In this document: positions 5,783 to 7,581 of the stretch, one piece after another
How the letters are laid out: each line of letters opens with the position of its first letter
Numbering within the stretch: the stretch's first letter is position 1
Assembly (NCBI GenBank): GCA_031290375.1
Contig: JAITNR010000017.1
Location: 1 to 7,581, forward strand
DNA length: 7,581 nucleotides
Reading direction: 5' to 3'
DNA from: Prevotellaceae bacterium
GTDB lineage: Bacteria > Bacteroidota > Bacteroidia > Bacteroidales > Paludibacteraceae
Notes under the pieces: model-generated
What the model was told of the DNA's origin: nothing
What the model saw: the letters and a program-made list of their open reading frames with translations, nothing else
Databases searched by the model: none
Made by a program: the position numbers and the translations under genes

Positions 5783-5819
5783 AATTACAACTTTATTTTG
5801 AATTACAACTTTTATTTCA
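5783..5819. repeat. Two-copy 18-bp tandem repeat
   Basis: AATTACAACTTTATTTTG (5783-5800) is followed immediately by AATTACAACTTTTATTTCA (5801-5819). The second copy overlaps the stop codon of the KilA-N remnant (5812-5814). It is AT-rich and could be a replication-slippage product. The gap between the structured element and this repeat contains nothing else I can support. Confidence 0.55.
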
Positions 5820-6000
5820 GCCATTTCAAATTTTTATTCTCTACCAACGACCGCATTTGCGTAATTGCAACCTTGTTAAGTTGCACAAGTCGCTCGCCCT
5901 GCGGTAGTTCTTGCCTGACTAACAATGCGTTAATACTTTCCATATTCGACAGTGCTACAAGTTGTTTCAAAGTAGCATATAACTTAGCGAAAAGCGCAAA
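5812..6000 (-). pseudogene. KilA-N-domain protein, C-terminal remnant
   Basis: About 62 codons, FAKLYATLKQLVALSNMESI followed by a segment containing LPQGERLVQLNKVAITQMRS and LVEN. I recognise these as the C-terminal tail of Bacteroidetes KilA-N domain proteins (SN-ESINA, GERL-LN-AITQM pattern). The KilA-N DNA-binding domain that should precede it is gone. Upstream of about 6000 the frame runs into the 3' end of the acyltransferase gene and loses family resemblance. The only ATG in frame (6078) is inside that gene. The remnant starts 8 bases after the acyltransferase stop, which fits replacement of the 5' part by an inserted gene. KilA-N genes often sit in restriction-modification loci, consistent with the res gene nearby. 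The assignment is by memory of the family tail. Confidence 0.55.
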
Positions 6001-6007
6001 CAAGTAA

Positions 6008-7267
6008 TCAAAATTGAAGCTCCGAACGAACATCATCCAAAAAGCATTCGACCCACTTTTTATCGCAATCAGCTCCATAAATATTACAACTCAAAGTGCA
6101 ATTGTCGTTATAGGTCGATGCCGTCAATTGAAAAAACGGGCTGGACTTAATTGAGGCTGTTAAATATACATTCTCTATAAGGGCATCTTTAAAATTTAAC
6201 AATTCATTATTTACAATTCCAAGGTTAGTGAAAGAAACAACAGGCAGTTTCACTATTTGGGTGTAATGCCGCTTTAAAAAACGAAACGGCAATATATGAA
6301 CCGCTAAATTCCAAAGCATAACAGATTTAAGAATGTTTTTATTCGATTTATGCTGTTGCATTTGTTCGGAAACCTGCTTTAGCGTATCCGCAAAAAGGTC
6401 ATTCTCCTGTATGCTTATGTTACACATACAATTAGTAGAAAGATTAGCTATACCATACTTGCCCGATGGAATATATTTTCTTAAATTCATTGTACTCGGC
6501 AGCATTATTTTATCTGTGCCGGTTTTAACGCAAAATACTCTGGCAAACGCCGTCATTATCATATCGTTTAAGGTTGCGCCTTTTTCTTTAGCAAAAACTT
6601 TTATCTGCGCGAGATTTTCTTTAGAAATAACGCATGTCTCCATAAAAGGAGAGTTAGCGCCCGGTTCAAAAGTAACACCATTCTGCTCTCTTTCGGTTGA
6701 AGAGTCATAAGCGTTGTAATTTGAACGGATTATGCCTATTTTTTCCGCTAATGGAATGCCCGCAAAAAGATGCCCGATTCCCCGATGATGATATTCAGGA
6801 AGGAATATAGCCTCATTGTTTTTACATTTGGTATATAAATCGCTTAAAAGATATAAATATTCTTTAAATCCTGCGCCGTCACAAACTATATGATTAATAA
6901 TGATACAGGCTGTATCGCCGTCGGTTTTTTTAATAAGATGAATTTTCAACTGTGGTTCTGTCGTAAAATCTATGTTAGAAGAAAAAAGGCTGATAATTTG
7001 CTTATTTGTATCTAAATCAGCTTTTACAACATGAACAATATCATGACCCGTAAAATTTTTTTTTATCCAACGAGGTCGGAATGACACGCCGTCAAAACAA
7101 GCGTTAATAAGTGGAACTGCTTCAAGTGATAACGTGACAGCCCGTTTCAATATATTTTCATCAATAGGATTAGAAAAATCAATTCTACACCTGATGAGCG
7201 GCTCATAAACAGTTTGGCATAAATATTGCCATATATCGAATATCTCAACTTTATACTTATCAATCAT
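6008..7267 (-). CDS. Stand-alone condensation-domain-fold acyltransferase
   Basis: A 419-residue soluble protein (422 if the TTG at 7276 is used; I prefer ATG 7267, MIDKYKVEIFDIWQYL). It has the chloramphenicol-acetyltransferase/NRPS-condensation fold pattern. The core motif is IINHIVCDGAG, the family's HHxxxDG with Asn for the first His; the second His is the usual catalytic base. ATLNDMIMTAFARVF (about residues 231-245 from the ATG) and VSFTNLG (about 344-350) match the second subdomain of alcohol-acetyltransferase/PapA-like proteins. There is no signal peptide, adenylation or carrier domain, and no biosynthetic partner nearby, so the acyl donor and acceptor are unknown. It lies between a type III res gene and a KilA-N remnant. 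This suggests recent insertion or transfer, possibly as cargo. Functional subclass is unresolved. Confidence 0.75.
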   Translation of the reverse strand: MIDKYKVEIFDIWQYLCQTVYEPLIRCRIDFSNPIDENILKRAVTLSLEAVPLINACFDGVSFRPRWIKKNFTGHDIVHVVKADLDTNKQIISLFSSNIDFTTEPQLKIHLIKKTDGDTACIIINHIVCDGAGFKEYLYLLSDLYTKCKNNEAIFLPEYHHRGIGHLFAGIPLAEKIGIIRSNYNAYDSSTEREQNGVTFEPGANSPFMETCVISKENLAQIKVFAKEKGATLNDMIMTAFARVFCVKTGTDKIMLPSTMNLRKYIPSGKYGIANLSTNCMCNISIQENDLFADTLKQVSEQMQQHKSNKNILKSVMLWNLAVHILPFRFLKRHYTQIVKLPVVSFTNLGIVNNELLNFKDALIENVYLTASIKSSPFFQLTASTYNDNCTLSCNIYGADCDKKWVECFLDDVRSELQF

Positions 7268-7281
7268 TTCTGACAACTTTA

Positions 7282-7301
7282 ATTTTATTCAGACAAAATT
7301 T
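7282..7301 (-). promoter_or_regulatory. Possible promoter or leader element of the acyltransferase
   Basis: This 20-mer differs at one base from 5505-5524, which precedes the CsgG-FISUMP gene. On the minus strand it reads AAATTTTGTCTGAATAAAAT, 15 bases before the preferred ATG at 7267. Its centre, TTGTCTGAA, also matches the outer end of the long palindrome at 3541. A promoter and a repeat fragment are both possible. Confidence 0.25.
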
Positions 7302-7384
7302 ATCCTATCCACCAATTGCAAAAAGTATTCCGCACTCCAAATTTCCATTTCGGCAGGATTTTTCAGGAATCGAATGCGTAGCAT
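7289..7384 (-). CDS. Possible 31-residue ORF between res and the acyltransferase
   Basis: ATG at 7384 opens a reading frame of 31 codons, MLRIRFLKNPAEMEIWSAEY and on to a TGA at 7289. It starts 8 bases after the res stop and ends 13 bases before the acyltransferase's earliest start. The spacing is operon-like and the composition is protein-like, mixing charged and aromatic residues. I do not recognise it. It may be a genuine small protein, the N-terminal stub of a lost gene of the restriction locus, or chance. Confidence 0.3.
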   Translation of the reverse strand: MLRIRFLKNPAEMEIWSAEYFLQLVDRINFV

Positions 7385-7392
7385 AATTTGAG

Positions 7393-7581
7393 CTAATTCT
7401 TAATTTTTTCCATCAACTTTTCAAAACTATCTACAACATCGTATCGAACTTCGCCGTTGCTAATAGCATCAAAATGTCGTCTCGCACATTCTATTTTTGC
7501 ATGTTCAACTTCGCGGAGTTGCAAACTGTCCATCGTGCCTTTCGTTTCGGCAACGAAATAAATATGCTTTACTTCGCCTTC
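7393..7581 (-). CDS. res: Type III restriction endonuclease Res subunit, C-terminal end (partial)
   Basis: The last 62 codons of a gene whose 5' part lies beyond the window edge. The translation has HIYFVAETKG, then SLQLREVEHAKIECARRHFD, then RYDVVDSFEKLMEKI. This is the typical C-terminus of type III restriction subunits, which combine a superfamily-2 helicase with a PD-(D/E)xK nuclease. The E-T-K of AETKG is the E-x-K half of that nuclease motif. Res works with the Mod methyltransferase to cut foreign DNA at pairs of unmodified asymmetric sites. The Mod gene is not in view. The stop TAG is at 7393-7395. The visible part looks intact, but integrity of the rest cannot be judged. Confidence 0.85.
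   Translation of the reverse strand, partial: EGEVKHIYFVAETKGTMDSLQLREVEHAKIECARRHFDAISNGEVRYDVVDSFEKLMEKIKN

Noticed and set aside
5812..6078. An 88-codon gene starting at ATG 6078
   Set aside because: The first 26 codons lie over the end of the acyltransferase gene and show no family resemblance; only the tail from about 6000 looks like a KilA-N protein.
1..7581. DGR reverse transcriptase, template repeat, tRNA or rRNA genes
   Set aside because: I looked for an adenine-rich copy of the variable region, RT motifs and RNA-gene signatures on both strands and found none.

Overview
The window looks like accessory chromosome from a low-GC member of the Bacteroidetes. Three things point there. 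Two genes have a TAnnTTTG-type -7 promoter element upstream. Starts are A-rich and lack Shine-Dalgarno sequences. A secreted CsgG-like protein carries a Fibrobacter/Bacteroidetes-type FISUMP domain beside a sulfatase-modifying-factor (FGE/SUMF) module. Apart from the first fragment, every gene lies on the minus strand.

Layout. 1-90 is non-coding and may be the end of an insertion sequence. 91-357 (+) holds only the C-terminal half of dihydrofolate reductase. A palindrome (370-397) separates it from a convergent ClC chloride channel/transporter with two CBS domains (465-2240, -). Next is the murein endolytic transglycosylase MltG (2437-3483, -), with a terminator and a promoter. A 112-bp palindromic repeat with perfect 30-bp arms (3539-3650) follows. 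It lies 20 bp beyond the stop of a start-less FGE/SUMF fragment (3671-4128, -). The last 25-30 codons of that fragment are about 67% GC and dominated by NNC codons, the pattern of a diversity-generating-retroelement (DGR) variable region. Directly upstream is an intact secreted protein (4129-5478, -): signal peptide, CsgG-like domain, WRLPT/DUF1566-like domain, charged coiled coil, FISUMP domain. Its stop codon is followed, in the same frame, by a second coiled-coil remnant that leads out of frame into the SUMF fragment, so the locus looks like a site of C-terminal module exchange.

5479-5811 has no gene but carries a 185-bp nest of inverted repeats and a short tandem repeat. Then come a C-terminal remnant of a KilA-N-type protein (5812-6000, -), a stand-alone condensation-fold acyltransferase (about 6008-7267, -), a possible 31-residue ORF, and the C-terminal end of a type III restriction endonuclease Res subunit that runs off the window (7393-7581, -). 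I read the right side as a restriction-modification locus that has gained an acyltransferase and lost most of a KilA-N gene.

The most interesting part is 3539-5478: a modular C-type-lectin-like surface-protein locus with a probable DGR-type hypervariable cassette next to a cruciform-capable repeat. No reverse transcriptase or template repeat is visible, so any active DGR would have to act from elsewhere. Family assignments are from motif recognition by eye.
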